Numbered from the stretch's first letter, positions 24,165 through 33,926 are shown. The stretch is DNA of 64,000 bases from Opitutales bacterium (GCA_016932335.1 JAFGCZ010000012.1:308721-372720); one strand, 5' to 3'. Numbers and translations are program-made. Notes: a model not told the origin generated them from the sequence alone.

Positions 24165-25520
24165 ATGTTTGAGAATCTTCCCGGTTTTCGCTCCTTTTAT
24201 CCTGAGGAATGCAGTCAGAGAAACTACATCTTTCGCCTTTGGCGTCAGAGTGCCATCCGCTTTGCTTTTCAGGAATATGATGCCCCGGTGCTTGAGGCAC
24301 TGGAGCTCTTTAAGGAAAAAAGCGGTGAGGAAATCACTGAACAGCTGTTTTGGTTTACCGATAAGGGCGGGCGAGAAGTTGCCCTTCGCCCGGAGATGAC
24401 TCCCAGTCTTGCCCGTTTGGTCGGTGCTAAAGCGGCCAGCCTGAAGCGTCCTGTAAAGTGGTTTTCCATTGGTGAACAGTACCGTTACGAACGCATGCAA
24501 AAAGGGCGTTTACGCGCTTTTTATCAGTTTAATGTCGATATTTTTGGTGAGCCGGGGTGTGGCGCTGATGCGGAATTGATCGCTCAATGCATCGAAACCT
24601 TGCGCGGTTTTTCTCTGACGGCCAATGATGTGGTTGTTCGCCTGAGCGACCGCGAGCTTTGGTTGCTTTTCCTGCGTTGTTACGCCCTTGAGGGCGATGC
24701 TGTAACACCAGTTCTTTCTATAATTGATAAAATGGAGAGAGAGGATCCGGCAAAGTCCATCGAGAAACTCACGGTGCACCTCGGCGAGCGGGCCGAGCAT
24801 TTCTTTGCCCGCACCCAGGAAATGAGCAAGCTGCAGGACTTGGACTCTATCCGCCGTGTGCTTTTTCGGGAGTGCGAAGAACAGTCCGCTGCAGATGATG
24901 TGCGCAATGCCATTGAAGAACGCCTGCAGACATGGATTCTTCTTTTGAAGACACTGGATAGTCTCGGCGCATCTCCATGGATTCGTATTGATCTTGGGGT
25001 TGTTCGTGGGTTGGCCTATTATACAGGATTTGTTTTCGAAGTCTTTGAGCGAACCGGCAAGGGACGTGCCATTGCCGGTGGCGGGCGTTATGATCACCTT
25101 GTTTCTAAAATGGGGTATAATGATATGCCGGCTTGTGGTTACGCCATGGGCGATGTTACCCTGGCCCTGCTTCTTGAGGAGAAAAAGCTGATTCCACCGT
25201 TGCTGCATAAGCCGGATGTTTATTTGGTTATTTCCGGAGATAAAGCCCGCAATCTTATGCTTGGGTTGGCTTCGGCCCTGCGTCGTGTTGGCATTATTGT
25301 GGATTATGCCATCAAGGAAGTGGGCTTTGGGAAGCAATTCAAAAATGCAACACAGAGTAACGCACGCATTGTTGGTATTATGACGGACGAAGGCGCTTCT
25401 CATAAGGTCTTGAATGTAAAGGATCTTTCTACAGGAATAGAGATTACAGTTCCCTTTGCGGATTCTGTTGCCTGTATTCAGGATGCGTTAAGAGAAGGTA
25501 TTACTCAGCCCGAACTATAA
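24165..25520 (+). CDS. hisS: Histidyl-tRNA synthetase
   Basis: A 451-residue class II synthetase. Motif 2 reads 'SIGEQYRYERMQKGRLRAFY' (the Arg binds ATP phosphate), the His-specific A motif is 'GVVRGLAYYTGFVFEV', motif 3 is 'CGYAMGDVTLALL', and the C-terminal anticodon-binding domain begins near residue 345. The second motif has Ala where many bacterial HisRS have Asp, a variant that also occurs in other HisRS lineages. It is followed, with one base shared (TAATG), by the BtpA-family gene, and then two more genes run in the same direction. Confidence 0.93.
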   Translation: MFENLPGFRSFYPEECSQRNYIFRLWRQSAIRFAFQEYDAPVLEALELFKEKSGEEITEQLFWFTDKGGREVALRPEMTPSLARLVGAKAASLKRPVKWFSIGEQYRYERMQKGRLRAFYQFNVDIFGEPGCGADAELIAQCIETLRGFSLTANDVVVRLSDRELWLLFLRCYALEGDAVTPVLSIIDKMEREDPAKSIEKLTVHLGERAEHFFARTQEMSKLQDLDSIRRVLFRECEEQSAADDVRNAIEERLQTWILLLKTLDSLGASPWIRIDLGVVRGLAYYTGFVFEVFERTGKGRAIAGGGRYDHLVSKMGYNDMPACGYAMGDVTLALLLEEKKLIPPLLHKPDVYLVISGDKARNLMLGLASALRRVGIIVDYAIKEVGFGKQFKNATQSNARIVGIMTDEGASHKVLNVKDLSTGIEITVPFADSVACIQDALREGITQPEL

Positions 25521-26320
25521 TGCGAAAAATTCCAGACAAGTGCCTCGTGGCAATGATTGGCTTGTTACCGCTTCCCGGTTCCCCTATGTATGGCGGCACC
25601 CACGGGGAGATTATTAGCCAGGCGCTTTTTGACTTGGAATATTATACGAGGGCCGGAGTGGATGCCATTCTCATTGAGAACAGTGGTGATCTTCCTTATA
25701 TTAAGCCACCTTTGGATGAAGAAGCGCTTGAGCTGGTGAGCTTTATTTGCCGGGATATTCGTGCACGTTTTCAAGGTCCTATTGGCTTGCAACTGCTCGA
25801 AGCCGCCAATGAGGAGGCGCTGAAAATCGCTGCAGAAGCCGATCTCGATTTCATTCGCGTCGAGGGCTATGTCTTTGCCCATATCGGTGGTGCTGGATTG
25901 ATTGAGGGATGTGCCGGAAAACTTCACCGACTGAGGAGAGCATTGAGCGCGGAACATATTCGTATTTTCGGTGATATTAAGAAAAAGCACTGTTCTCACG
26001 CCATAACGGCTGATTTGGATGTGGTTGATGTGGCCAGACAGGCAGATTTTTTTAAAACCGACGGACATATTCTTACCGGAGATCGAACCGGAGTGGCTCC
26101 ATCGGTGTCAGAGCTTGAGTCTCTGAAGTCCAGCTGCTCTTCACCGGTTTGGATTGGTTCAGGAATGACGCAGGAAAATATACAAGATTACATAGCACTG
26201 GCGGATGGGTTTATTGTAGGTTCTACATTCAGAAAAAATGGAGAATTCTTGGAAACGCTTGATCCCGGCCGCCTAAACTGCTTTGTTGATAAATTCACCT
26301 CTATGCGATGCGGATTATGA
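25520..26320 (+). CDS. BtpA/SgcQ-family TIM-barrel protein
   Basis: A 266-residue TIM-barrel-like protein of the BtpA family, named after the cyanobacterial photosystem I biogenesis protein but widespread in non-photosynthetic bacteria, where the reaction is unknown. Family segments seen are 'MIGLLPLPGSPMYGG', 'AILIENSGDLPY', 'FIRVEGYVFAHIGGAG', 'IFGDIKKKH', and the closing 'PVWIGSGMTQENI' and 'ADGFIVGSTFR' phosphate-binding loops. The ATG shares its first base with the hisS stop. No ligand can be assigned. Confidence 0.85.
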   Translation: MRKIPDKCLVAMIGLLPLPGSPMYGGTHGEIISQALFDLEYYTRAGVDAILIENSGDLPYIKPPLDEEALELVSFICRDIRARFQGPIGLQLLEAANEEALKIAAEADLDFIRVEGYVFAHIGGAGLIEGCAGKLHRLRRALSAEHIRIFGDIKKKHCSHAITADLDVVDVARQADFFKTDGHILTGDRTGVAPSVSELESLKSSCSSPVWIGSGMTQENIQDYIALADGFIVGSTFRKNGEFLETLDPGRLNCFVDKFTSMRCGL

Positions 26321-26919
26321 TGCAAAAATTCACTTCTCTACTTACTGTTCTTTTTATTTTGGTATTGGCCGGTTGTGGCAGCCCCTATGTTCCGCCGCGT
26401 GCCAATCCCTTTGATGCGCCCGAAAGACCGGAGGTCGTTCTGGAGACTTCTATGGGGAATATTTATCTCGAGCTTTACGATGAGCAGGCTCCAAAGTCTG
26501 TGGAAAACTTTCTCCGTTATGTTGATGAAGGCTACTACAACGGGTTGATTTTTCATCGTGTAGTGGATGATCATTTGATTCAAGGCGGTGGCTTTGACGA
26601 GGATTTGCAGCGGAAGGAAACTTATGACCCCATCGTTAATGAGGCTTCAGAGAAGATAAGCAATATTCGCGGATCTATTGCTATGGCTAGAACTGAAGAG
26701 CCCGATTCGGCGACCTCTCAGTTCTTTATCAACGTGGGTAATAACTTTGGCTTTGACTATCGCAGCAAATCCTCCCCCGGTTATGCCGTGTTCGGTCGAG
26801 TCATCCGAGGGATTGATGTGTGCGATCAAATCAGCGATTCCAGAACAACTAGCCGCAACGGTTACGACGAGGTCCCTGTAACTCCGGTTTACATTATTCG
26901 CGCATACCGCAAGAACTGA
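26317..26919 (+). CDS. Cyclophilin-type peptidyl-prolyl isomerase, lipoprotein
   Basis: A 200-residue protein with a lipoprotein signal and lipobox 'VLAGC' about 20 residues in, so anchored in a membrane after export. The cyclophilin fold spans about 40-195: 'ETSMGNIYLELYDEQAPKSV', 'YYNGLIFHRVVDDHLIQGGG' (the Arg is catalytic), 'RGSIAMARTEEPDSATSQFF' and 'GYAVFGRVIRGIDVCDQI'. It would assist folding of exported proteins. ATG 26317 (ATGA overlap with btpA) is chosen; ATG 26308 or 26320 are also possible and do not change the mature protein. Confidence 0.9.
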   Translation: MMQKFTSLLTVLFILVLAGCGSPYVPPRANPFDAPERPEVVLETSMGNIYLELYDEQAPKSVENFLRYVDEGYYNGLIFHRVVDDHLIQGGGFDEDLQRKETYDPIVNEASEKISNIRGSIAMARTEEPDSATSQFFINVGNNFGFDYRSKSSPGYAVFGRVIRGIDVCDQISDSRTTSRNGYDEVPVTPVYIIRAYRKN

Positions 26920-26929
26920 TTTTTTTTCT

Positions 26930-27796
26930 ATGGCAAAACTGGATATCCTTCAGGCTGATTGGTCTGACTATCAGCTGATTGACTCCGGCAATCGGCGTAA
27001 ATTGGAACGCTTTAAAGATACCCTGCTGATCCGCAGTGAGCCAAAGGCTTGGTGGGCCCCGGACACAGATAAAGAACAGTGGGGGAGAGCCGTCGCAGAG
27101 TTTGATGATGTCTCTAAACGCTGGAAGTACTTTGGCCGTAAAGTTCAGCCGAACTGGGATATGGAGTTGTTTGGACTTCGCTTCCAGGCCCGTTTAACGG
27201 ATATGTCCAAGCACTTGGGCGTTTTCCCTGAACAGGAGCCTCACTGGTCGTGGATGCATCAAAAGATTCGCGAGGCCAATAGGGAGATCCGGTTTCTGAA
27301 TCTTTTTGGGTATACTGGTGTTGCTTCTTTGGTTGCCGCATCTGCCGGGGCCAAGGTGACTCATGTGGATGCCTCTAAACCGGCTATTGCCTGGGGGCGT
27401 GAAAATCAGCAACGTTCCAGTATCGGTGAAGCTCCAATTCGCTGGATTCTGGATGATGCTTTGAAATACGCTAGAAGAGAAATCCGCAGAAAAAGTTCCT
27501 ATGAGGCCATTATCCTTGACCCTCCTTCCTTTGGGCGCGGTCCCAATGGAGAAGTCTGGAAAGTTGAGGAGCAAATTGCTGATCTGATGCAGTTGTGCAA
27601 AGAACTATTGAGCGATAAACCACTTTTTGTAGTGGTTACCATGTATAATCTGGAGGCATCTGCTTTGATGGTGCAGAATCTGATTTCATCTGTTTTTAAG
27701 GCAGGTGTTTGTCAGTCTGGAGAGCTGGTTTTGCCACATCAATTCTCAACAAAGGTTCTGCCGCTTTCTTTATACACTAGGTGGATAGCCTCATAG
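26930..27796 (+). CDS. Class I SAM-dependent methyltransferase, RlmI/RlmK-like
   Basis: A 288-residue protein with the catalytic-domain signatures of the large rRNA cytosine/guanine methyltransferases: 'FLNLFGYTGVASLVAASAG' (SAM-binding motif I), 'THVDASKPAIAWGRENQQ', and 'YEAIILDPPSFGRGPNGEVW' (the DPPSF motif). The N-terminal PUA domain of RlmI is missing; the short N-terminus is instead of a type seen in stand-alone paralogues. It probably methylates a base in rRNA, but the target is unknown. Last gene of the hisS run, 10 bases after the cyclophilin gene. Confidence 0.83.
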   Translation: MAKLDILQADWSDYQLIDSGNRRKLERFKDTLLIRSEPKAWWAPDTDKEQWGRAVAEFDDVSKRWKYFGRKVQPNWDMELFGLRFQARLTDMSKHLGVFPEQEPHWSWMHQKIREANREIRFLNLFGYTGVASLVAASAGAKVTHVDASKPAIAWGRENQQRSSIGEAPIRWILDDALKYARREIRRKSSYEAIILDPPSFGRGPNGEVWKVEEQIADLMQLCKELLSDKPLFVVVTMYNLEASALMVQNLISSVFKAGVCQSGELVLPHQFSTKVLPLSLYTRWIAS

Positions 27797-28259
27797 TGTG
27801 TGTAAAAAACAATTCTTACATATTAAAAGTGCTTGACCGACTGCATATTTTTGCATTTAACGTTCTCATCTGCTCAGATAATACTCAGACTTTCTTGAAT
27901 ATTATTCATTATTTCTTTCCTATTTTATACCATTAAATCTGATCGGATAGAAACGGGTGTGATCAATAAAGGGACCGGATTTGGGATAAGTTGACAGTTC
28001 GCTGTCAGTAGGTGAAATTTAGCAGAAGCGGTAGCATTTCCAATTGGGGAATGCTTTTTTTGTGTCTGGAAATCAGCAGTTTATAAACGGTGTTGTATTT
28101 TATTCGGCATTTCTGCTTTGATCTGTTGGATTTCTCTTTGAATCAGTATGTTTTTATCGACAATGCAGGGGCTTTTCTTAGGTTGAAAGCTGCTTCATTT
28201 AGTTGATCTTACTGTTTTTTCCCTGTTATTTAACCCAAACCCGTAACTCGAAGTATATT
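27797..28259. other. Gene-free stretch between methyltransferase and exported protein genes
   Basis: No coding frame is supported in this 463-base stretch. It is AT-rich in its first half and includes a possible small RNA (separate entry) ending in a terminator hairpin. The last 200 bases presumably hold the promoter of the exported protein gene, but no convincing promoter pair was seen. Confidence 0.5.
27940..28061 (+). ncRNA. Candidate small RNA ending in a terminator
   Basis: Before the T run at 28055-28061 there is a terminator stem (28033-28041 with 28047-28055, one G-U pair) and, about 25 bases upstream, a 6-bp stem closed by a UUCG tetraloop (27992-27997 with 28002-28007). Two neat hairpins 240 bases after the last stop and 200 before the next gene suggest a separate transcript. 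The 5' end is a guess; no known family was recognised. It could equally be the 3' end of a long untranslated region of the methyltransferase gene. Confidence 0.35.
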
Positions 28260-30110
28260 ATGAAAAAAAGCGTAACAACTGCATTGCTGTTGCTTGCTTC
28301 TCCGGTGGCTATGCTGGCTGCACCGGCGATCGAATCCCTTGTTTCTTCCGATGCACTTTTCTTTGCAAAGGTTGAGAATATGTCAGACCTCGTTGATAAG
28401 AAAGACAGTGATCCACTTTTGGAGCTGTTCTCCAATGAGAGTCTCCAGCAAATGGTGATAGGAGATAACGAGGAAGCTAAGGAACTGGATTCTTTGAATC
28501 CTTTGGTGGACTCTGAAAAATCGAAAGAGCTCCTACGCCTTTTTCCGACGCAATGGTCTTTTGTCGTAAAGAAGCCTCAAGCAATGGAGAATTCTCCTGT
28601 TTTTGGACTTATTGTCGAACACAATGGAGATAAGTCTTCCGTAGAGTCTTTCATTAAGAAGGCGCTTGCCGAATCTGAGGAAGAAGAATCCATTGAGTCT
28701 GAAGTATTTGAAGGTACGACTATTTACACCGTAACATCTGTGGAGGAAGAAACGACTGCTTCCGACGATGAAGAATACGAAGAATACGATGAGTATGATG
28801 ACTATTCCGATTATGATGATTACGAGGAAGAAAGTAACGGCTTTGCGTTTGCTGTGGCCGACGATTTCTTTGTCTTGTCTGCCGACGCCGATAGCGTGAA
28901 GAGCCTCATCAGTGATTTGTCCGGTGTGGATTCTTCTCTGCCGAACTCTTCTGCTTTCCGTAAGATGGCGTCTAAGGTGTCTTCTAAGGATGCCTACATG
29001 CTCGTTAACCTCGAAGCTGTGGCTGCTTATCTGGAAGAACTGATCCGCATTCAGTTGGCTCCCGATGGGGAGGATTTCAATCCTATGATGCCCACTGCCG
29101 ATCAGATTATCAATGCGCTGAAGCTTTACAATCTGGAGGCTTTTTACGCTGCATTCAATTCTTCTTCCGACGAGTCTGTTCTTGAGTCCGCTCTTACCTA
29201 CAAGAACAAGAGCGAAGGCGGTATTCTTTCTTTGCTGGCTTATGAAACCGGTGTGCTTTCCGAGAACAGCCTGGTTCCCGGAGATTCCATCTCCGCCTCA
29301 GTTGCCGGATTGGACCTCAACAAGATGATTAGCGGGATCGAGCAGATAATTTCCGATGCCTATCCCATGGGCTTCATGATGTATCAGCAGTACCTCATGA
29401 ACTACAATGCTCAGTTGGGTGTAGACCTGAAGGCCTCTCTGATTGGCTCCATTGGAAACCAGATGTTTACAGCCGCATTGCCTTATAACGGCGAGAATGG
29501 AGAGTTGACTCAGGTAATCGGTTTCTCATTGAAGGATTCAGCCGCATTTTCTCAGGCTTTGGAATCTATTTTCCAGTCGATGGACCTTTCGGAAATGGTG
29601 CCCGCGGTAGATTATAAGGGCGCAACCGTGTATGCCTTCCCTGAGATGGGTGAGGGAACCGGGGTTAAGTTTGCCTTTGCCGTATCCTCTGAGTGGTTGC
29701 TCATTTCTACCGGTGGGGATGCACCGCTTCATACTGCGCTGGATCAGGGGAATGCCGGATCTTCCGATTTCTGGAAACGTCGTGAGGTGGCCAAGGCCTA
29801 TCGTGGTCTTCCCAAGGATAGTATTGGCTTCAGTTATCTGGAAGTGAATGACTTCATCCACTCTATTATAGATTCTTTCCGTGTTCAGAAGAAACTCATC
29901 GAAGAGCAGAATGTCGAAATGGCGGCAATGCGCGAAGAGTATGCGGATGATCCGGAAATGGCGGCGCTCTTCGAAGACCAGGAAGGCACTTTCTCTTCCT
30001 TGAACCTCGATGCCGTCAGCAAGGACACAGAGTTCCCTTACTACCTCTACTCCTACTCGACGATGGACGAAGGGGCTCTCTCCTCCAAGGCAGTGTTCAA
30101 GCGTAAGTAA
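28260..30110 (+). CDS. Exported protein of unknown function with acidic Asp/Tyr-rich segment
   Basis: The 616-residue protein starts with a Sec signal peptide ('MKKSVTTALLLLASPVAMLA'). It has a repeat-like plan of strand/helix blocks in which segments such as 'FVLSADADSVKSLISDL' and 'WLLISTGGDAPLHTALDQG' recur, reminiscent of DUF3352-type secreted proteins, but this is a guess. Around residues 165-185 there is an exceptionally acidic stretch rich in Asp, Glu and Tyr (for example 'YDEYDDYSDYDDYEEE'), which may bind calcium or be disordered. The start ATG 28260 is set by the signal peptide; an earlier frame opening (28203) lacks it. A strong terminator follows. Function not assigned. Confidence 0.75.
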   Translation: MKKSVTTALLLLASPVAMLAAPAIESLVSSDALFFAKVENMSDLVDKKDSDPLLELFSNESLQQMVIGDNEEAKELDSLNPLVDSEKSKELLRLFPTQWSFVVKKPQAMENSPVFGLIVEHNGDKSSVESFIKKALAESEEEESIESEVFEGTTIYTVTSVEEETTASDDEEYEEYDEYDDYSDYDDYEEESNGFAFAVADDFFVLSADADSVKSLISDLSGVDSSLPNSSAFRKMASKVSSKDAYMLVNLEAVAAYLEELIRIQLAPDGEDFNPMMPTADQIINALKLYNLEAFYAAFNSSSDESVLESALTYKNKSEGGILSLLAYETGVLSENSLVPGDSISASVAGLDLNKMISGIEQIISDAYPMGFMMYQQYLMNYNAQLGVDLKASLIGSIGNQMFTAALPYNGENGELTQVIGFSLKDSAAFSQALESIFQSMDLSEMVPAVDYKGATVYAFPEMGEGTGVKFAFAVSSEWLLISTGGDAPLHTALDQGNAGSSDFWKRREVAKAYRGLPKDSIGFSYLEVNDFIHSIIDSFRVQKKLIEEQNVEMAAMREEYADDPEMAALFEDQEGTFSSLNLDAVSKDTEFPYYLYSYSTMDEGALSSKAVFKRK

Positions 30111-30137
30111 TCCTTTTTAGAACAGCCTTTACCTTTC

Positions 30138-30171
30138 AGTGCCGTTGCGATTTGCAGCGGCACTTTTTTTT
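30138..30171 (+). terminator. Rho-independent terminator of the exported protein gene
   Basis: An 11-bp stem (30138-30148 with 30154-30164, one wobble) closes on a 5-base loop and runs into eight T residues. It lies 28 bases after the stop. Confidence 0.9.
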
Positions 30172-30183
30172 GCACGCAGACAC

Positions 30184-30216
30184 AAAAAAACTGCTACGGA
30201 TTACATAGCAGTTTTT
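30184..30216 (-). terminator. Rho-independent terminator of the lipoprotein gene
   Basis: A stem of about 10 bp (30186-30195 with 30206-30215), flanked by A and T runs on both sides, lies 20 bases after the stop at 30238 on the minus strand. It can act in both directions, backing up the preceding terminator. Confidence 0.8.
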
Positions 30217-30237
30217 GTTAGGAAAGAATTGCAGCAC

Positions 30238-30633
30238 TTAAGGGCGTAACCAAGTCTTACCGAAGAGTTTTCTACGGTCACTGCAGGTGTCATCTTCAAC
30301 CGTCAGCGTGAGCTCTTCCGCACCTGATGTTTCATCTACATCAAAGTGGTAAATTCCTCCCAGGTTTCCGCAGTCGAATGGGTCGTTGCGGATGCTGAAA
30401 TTCAACATATCACTGCCACGTTCAACTTTTCCCTGGTAGACTGTGCCGTCTCCGGTGGTAAGGGTGTAATTACCCGTCATTTTGATAACCAGCTGACTTC
30501 CGTCTTCGCTGATCCAAGGGCCTACCAGTACGGTTCTCAGGGGCTTCCATTCCGGCTTGGGTTTACTGCGGCATCCGGTGAGGGCTGCGCAGGCAAGGAG
30601 AGAGATAAACAGAAAACTCTTAAGTGTTCGCAT
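30238..30633 (-). CDS. Small lipoprotein of unknown function
   Basis: A 131-residue protein with a lipoprotein signal; the lipobox 'AALTGC' puts the acylated Cys near residue 21. The mature part is about 110 residues of mostly beta pattern with two late Cys residues ('NDPFDCGNL', 'EDDTCSDRR') that could form a disulfide. The overall pattern (a 'LVGPWISEDG' opening) resembles lipocalin-like small lipoproteins that begin with a G-x-W motif, but no family is claimed. It stands alone between a terminator and the glyoxalase-fold gene. Confidence 0.75.
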   Translation of the reverse strand: MRTLKSFLFISLLACAALTGCRSKPKPEWKPLRTVLVGPWISEDGSQLVIKMTGNYTLTTGDGTVYQGKVERGSDMLNFSIRNDPFDCGNLGGIYHFDVDETSGAEELTLTVEDDTCSDRRKLFGKTWLRP

Positions 30634-30712
30634 AATAATTAGTTTCAGAATGAAGAGTCATCTTTTAGGCGTCAATGTTCAATAAAAGATTCAAAGAATC
30701 ATTCGGTACATT

Positions 30713-30741
30713 AAAAAGGGAGGCGACTGCCTCCCTTTTTT
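30713..30741 (-). terminator. Rho-independent terminator of the VOC/lipoprotein operon
   Basis: A 12-bp stem (30713-30724 with 30729-30740) with loop GACT and T-rich flank on the minus strand lies about 15 bases after the stop at 30756. Confidence 0.9.
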
Positions 30742-30755
30742 AAAGATCAGTTATT

Positions 30756-31217
30756 TCAGCCGAGAGCTTCGATGACTTCCTTGGGAGCTTGTACCAGCTC
30801 TACGAGGACGCCTTCGGAGCAGAGAGGCTTGGCTTCATTACCCTTCGGGTGGATGAAGCATACATCGAATCCACTGGCACCTTTACGGATACCGCCGGGG
30901 GTGAAACGAACACCCTTGGAGTCCAGCCATTCTACGGCCTTGGGCAGATCGTCGATCCACAAACCAATGTGGTTCAGCTTGGGTTCGTGCACTTTCGGGC
31001 TTTTTTCCGGATCAATCGGCTGCATCAGGTCGACTTCAACGGCGTAAGGGCCTTCTCCGAGACGGCAAACGTCTTCGTCAACGTTTTCGCGCTCACTCTG
31101 GAAATCAAGCACCTTTTTCAGGCCCATCATTTCGCACCAGAATGTGGCGAGTTTACCTTTGTCCAGGCCGCCGATGGCGATCTGCTGAATACCGAGAACT
31201 TTGAATGGTCTTTCCAT
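30756..31217 (-). CDS. VOC/glyoxalase-superfamily protein
   Basis: A 153-residue vicinal-oxygen-chelate protein: '[20 protein letters not shown]' opening strand and helix, '[20 protein letters not shown]' second half, and a closing 'FIHPKGNE' plus '[10 protein letters not shown]' strand. His and Glu residues at the usual metal positions (the HIG and VELVQ segments) are present, suggesting a metal-dependent lyase or dioxygenase-type activity, but the substrate is unknown. The first ATG shares one base with the stop of the upstream lipoprotein gene. Confidence 0.83.
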   Translation of the reverse strand: MERPFKVLGIQQIAIGGLDKGKLATFWCEMMGLKKVLDFQSERENVDEDVCRLGEGPYAVEVDLMQPIDPEKSPKVHEPKLNHIGLWIDDLPKAVEWLDSKGVRFTPGGIRKGASGFDVCFIHPKGNEAKPLCSEGVLVELVQAPKEVIEALG

Positions 31218-32113
31218 TAGTCTGTATTTGTTTGAGTGAAATTATTGTAGCGGTAAACGTCCAGAAGCGACCACACGCTGGCATCCTTTCTGGAATGAAC
31301 GAAAACGGTTAATTTGGGGGCTTCGAAGAGCAGCTTGTAGATGCGTTCGTTCAGATTGGTGGCCACGACTTGGGTCCCGCTGATGTTTGGGGTTCTCCGC
31401 TCGAAAGAGATAATGTGCGTGTCTTCGCTGGAACCTTCTTCGTATTGTGCGCTGCTCAGGTCGAAATCAACTTCCAGATGATTTTGGATGAGGTAGCATT
31501 GGGCAATGTTGATGCTTTCCTCATAATCGACACCGTCATCAATGACCACATTGTGGATGCTTTCCAGGGAGTAATCGCTCTGAGAAGGGTAGAGCATGGT
31601 TCGCTCTGTCGGATTCTCCTCATTGTCGTAAGTGAATCCCTGGGGCACCTGTGGAGAAGCCCAGTTTTGCGAATCGAGATAAAGGAACGTGTCCTGCTCT
31701 GCTTCGGGAGCGCGTATTTGCCACACCTGAATTAAGGATTCCGGGGTTCGGGGCGATTCCTGAAAGGATCCGATCCGCTGGGCAAAAAGCGGTTTACCTT
31801 CGCTGTTCTTCAGGCGGGAAATGATTTCGAATTGGCGCACCAGACCTACCTGTTCATATCCACCGCAGCGAATCGGCTTTTGCGGCGTCATCCCGTAGGA
31901 GGGGTCCGTGGCCTTGGGCAGGTCGTAAATGGGTTTGAGGGCGGCTTCTTGGGCCGCCAACTCTTTTTGCTCGGGAGTCAGGGGGGCAACCTCTTCCTCT
32001 CCGGCGCCCAGTGCTTCAGCCTTCTTCGCCTGCGAGGGCGCCTTTACCGATTGCATATTACAACCGCTGAGGAAAAGGATCGAGAGAAGTGCTGTCGTTA
32101 CCGGGAGTTTCAT
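31217..32113 (-). CDS. Lipoprotein of unknown function
   Basis: A 298-residue protein with a lipoprotein signal and lipobox 'LFLSGC' (acylated Cys near residue 18), an Ala/Glu-rich linker to about residue 55, and a soluble domain with no recognised motif. Regularly spaced strands ('[19 protein letters not shown]', '[17 protein letters not shown]') suggest a beta-rich fold. It is cotranscribed with the VOC protein (shared base TAATG), but a functional link is not evident. Confidence 0.75.
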   Translation of the reverse strand: MKLPVTTALLSILFLSGCNMQSVKAPSQAKKAEALGAGEEEVAPLTPEQKELAAQEAALKPIYDLPKATDPSYGMTPQKPIRCGGYEQVGLVRQFEIISRLKNSEGKPLFAQRIGSFQESPRTPESLIQVWQIRAPEAEQDTFLYLDSQNWASPQVPQGFTYDNEENPTERTMLYPSQSDYSLESIHNVVIDDGVDYEESINIAQCYLIQNHLEVDFDLSSAQYEEGSSEDTHIISFERRTPNISGTQVVATNLNERIYKLLFEAPKLTVFVHSRKDASVWSLLDVYRYNNFTQTNTD

Positions 32114-32121
32114 AATGGGAA

Positions 32122-32152
32122 AGAGGAGCAGAATAGGGCATTCTGCTCCTCT
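32122..32152 (-). terminator. Rho-independent terminator after gpmI
   Basis: A perfect 13-bp stem (32122-32134 with 32140-32152) lies 13 bases after the gpmI stop on the minus strand, followed by a modest T stretch. Confidence 0.75.
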
Positions 32153-32164
32153 CTGTAAATCGTG

Positions 32165-33739
32165 TTAGCTTACAATCAGGTTGTCGCCGGTCATCGCTTC
32201 GGGGATGGGCAATTCCATCATGGAGAGCAATGTGGGAGCAATATCAGCCAAGCGGCCTTCACCCTTAAGGGTCAAGCCCTTGCAGCCTTCGCCGTAAAGA
32301 ACGACTTCCACCGGGTTGAGGGTGTGGGCTGTGTGCGGGCTGTTGGCTTCGGGCAGGAACATCTGGTCGGCGTTTCCATGGTCGGCCGTAATCAGAGCCT
32401 TGCCGCCCACCTCGTCGACTGCGGCCAGCAGGGCTGCTACGCAGGTATCAACGGTTTCACAGGCTTTAACGGCGGCTTCAACGCTGCCGGTGTGGCCCAC
32501 CATGTCGCCGTTGGCAAAGTTTACGACAATCAAACCGTACTTGCCGGACTTAATGGCTTCCACGGTAGCGTCTTTGATTCCGAACGCGCTCATTTCCGGC
32601 TTCTGGTCGTAGGTCGGAACTTCTTTAGGGCTGGGAATCATTGCGCGGTCTTCGCCTTCAAAGGGCTCTTCGCGGTAGTCGTTGAAGAAGAAGGTTACGT
32701 GGGGGAACTTTTCCGTTTCCGCACAACGGAATTGAGGGATGCCCTTGTCGGCTACGTAACCGCCGAGGATGTCCTTCATCTTGGGGGGCTTGCGGAAAAC
32801 GATGTTATCACACAGGCCCTTTTGGTAATCCGTCATAATGGCGTAGTAAATCTCGAGCTTTTCGCCGCGGTCAAATCCGTCGAAGTCGTTTTGGATGAAG
32901 GCGCGGGTAATTTCGCGCGGGCGGTCGCCGCGGAAGTTGAAGAAGACTACGGCGTCGCCGCTCTGGATGGAGCCCACCGGGGCGCCGGCATCGTCCACAA
33001 TCGTGGTCGGCACCACAAACTCGTCACCCTTGCGGGAGCTGTCCAGCGGGTTGTTGTAATAAAATTCAATGGCTTCTTTGGCGCTCTTGGCGGTGCGGTC
33101 AAGGGTGCGTCCGGTCAGGCAGTTGTAGGCCTTTTCCACGCGATCCCAGCGCAGGTCGCGGTCCATGGACCAGAATCGGCCACAGACACTGGCAATCTTG
33201 CCGATGCCGATTTCCCGGCACTTGGCTTCCAGTTCCTTGATGAAGCCCAAACCGGTGGTCGGAGGTGTGTCGCGGCCGTCGGTAAACGCGTGGATGCAGA
33301 GATTGGCGACGGCCTTATCCTTGAAAACGCTCAGGAGCCCGTAGATGTGCTCATTCATGGCGTGCACACCGGCGTCGGAAACCAGGCCCATCAGGTGCAG
33401 CTTGCCGCCGCTCTTGGCTACATAATCAACGGCGGCGTTCAGGGTTTCGTTGCCGGCTACGGCATTGGTGGAAAATGCTTTGTTGATACGCACAATTTCC
33501 TGGTCAACGATACGTCCGGCACCGATGTTCTGGTGGCCAACTTCGCTGTTCCCCATAACGCCAACGGGCAGTCCTACATCAAGGCCACAGGCCATGATTT
33601 CGGTGCGGGGCCATTCGGCGGTCAATTTGTCCGCACAAGGTGTGTTTGCAATCTTGACGGCGTTGTATTTGTCGAGGGAGGCGTCGTGGTTTTCGCCCCA
33701 ACCGTCACGAATAATAAGAACTACGGGTTTACGTTTCAT
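32165..33739 (-). CDS. gpmI: 2,3-Bisphosphoglycerate-independent phosphoglycerate mutase
   Basis: A 524-residue manganese-dependent alkaline-phosphatase-fold mutase that interconverts 3- and 2-phosphoglycerate in glycolysis. It opens '[18 protein letters not shown]' (metal-ligand Asp) and has the catalytic Ser65 in '[17 protein letters not shown]', 'FTDGRDTPP' and '[10 protein letters not shown]', and the C-terminal metal sites '[14 protein letters not shown]' and 'ITADHGNAD'. ATG 33739 is supported by the family start; a GTG at 33790 would add 17 residues. It is a single transcription unit with a terminator. Confidence 0.95.
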   Translation of the reverse strand: MKRKPVVLIIRDGWGENHDASLDKYNAVKIANTPCADKLTAEWPRTEIMACGLDVGLPVGVMGNSEVGHQNIGAGRIVDQEIVRINKAFSTNAVAGNETLNAAVDYVAKSGGKLHLMGLVSDAGVHAMNEHIYGLLSVFKDKAVANLCIHAFTDGRDTPPTTGLGFIKELEAKCREIGIGKIASVCGRFWSMDRDLRWDRVEKAYNCLTGRTLDRTAKSAKEAIEFYYNNPLDSSRKGDEFVVPTTIVDDAGAPVGSIQSGDAVVFFNFRGDRPREITRAFIQNDFDGFDRGEKLEIYYAIMTDYQKGLCDNIVFRKPPKMKDILGGYVADKGIPQFRCAETEKFPHVTFFFNDYREEPFEGEDRAMIPSPKEVPTYDQKPEMSAFGIKDATVEAIKSGKYGLIVVNFANGDMVGHTGSVEAAVKACETVDTCVAALLAAVDEVGGKALITADHGNADQMFLPEANSPHTAHTLNPVEVVLYGEGCKGLTLKGEGRLADIAPTLLSMMELPIPEAMTGDNLIVS

Positions 33740-33926
33740 ATCCAAGATAGACTTTAAAGCTTTCCGTGTATATCTAACAAGCGCAAACACGGGCTGCGCT
33801 TAAAAAACCGTTTCAGCCTAATGTTTCTGAAGTCAGTGGCAAGTCCACTCATTACCGATTCCGTTTTTTCCGCAGCCGGTCCGGCGAAAGACACCTTGAC
33901 GTGCGCGCTCTCTTTGCGGCATACCT

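Noticed and set aside
32162..33757. Long open frame on the plus strand opposite gpmI (over 500 codons).
   Set aside because: It is a mirror of the GC-rich gpmI gene; the protein has no signal, motif or start site, while gpmI on the other strand has all catalytic motifs.
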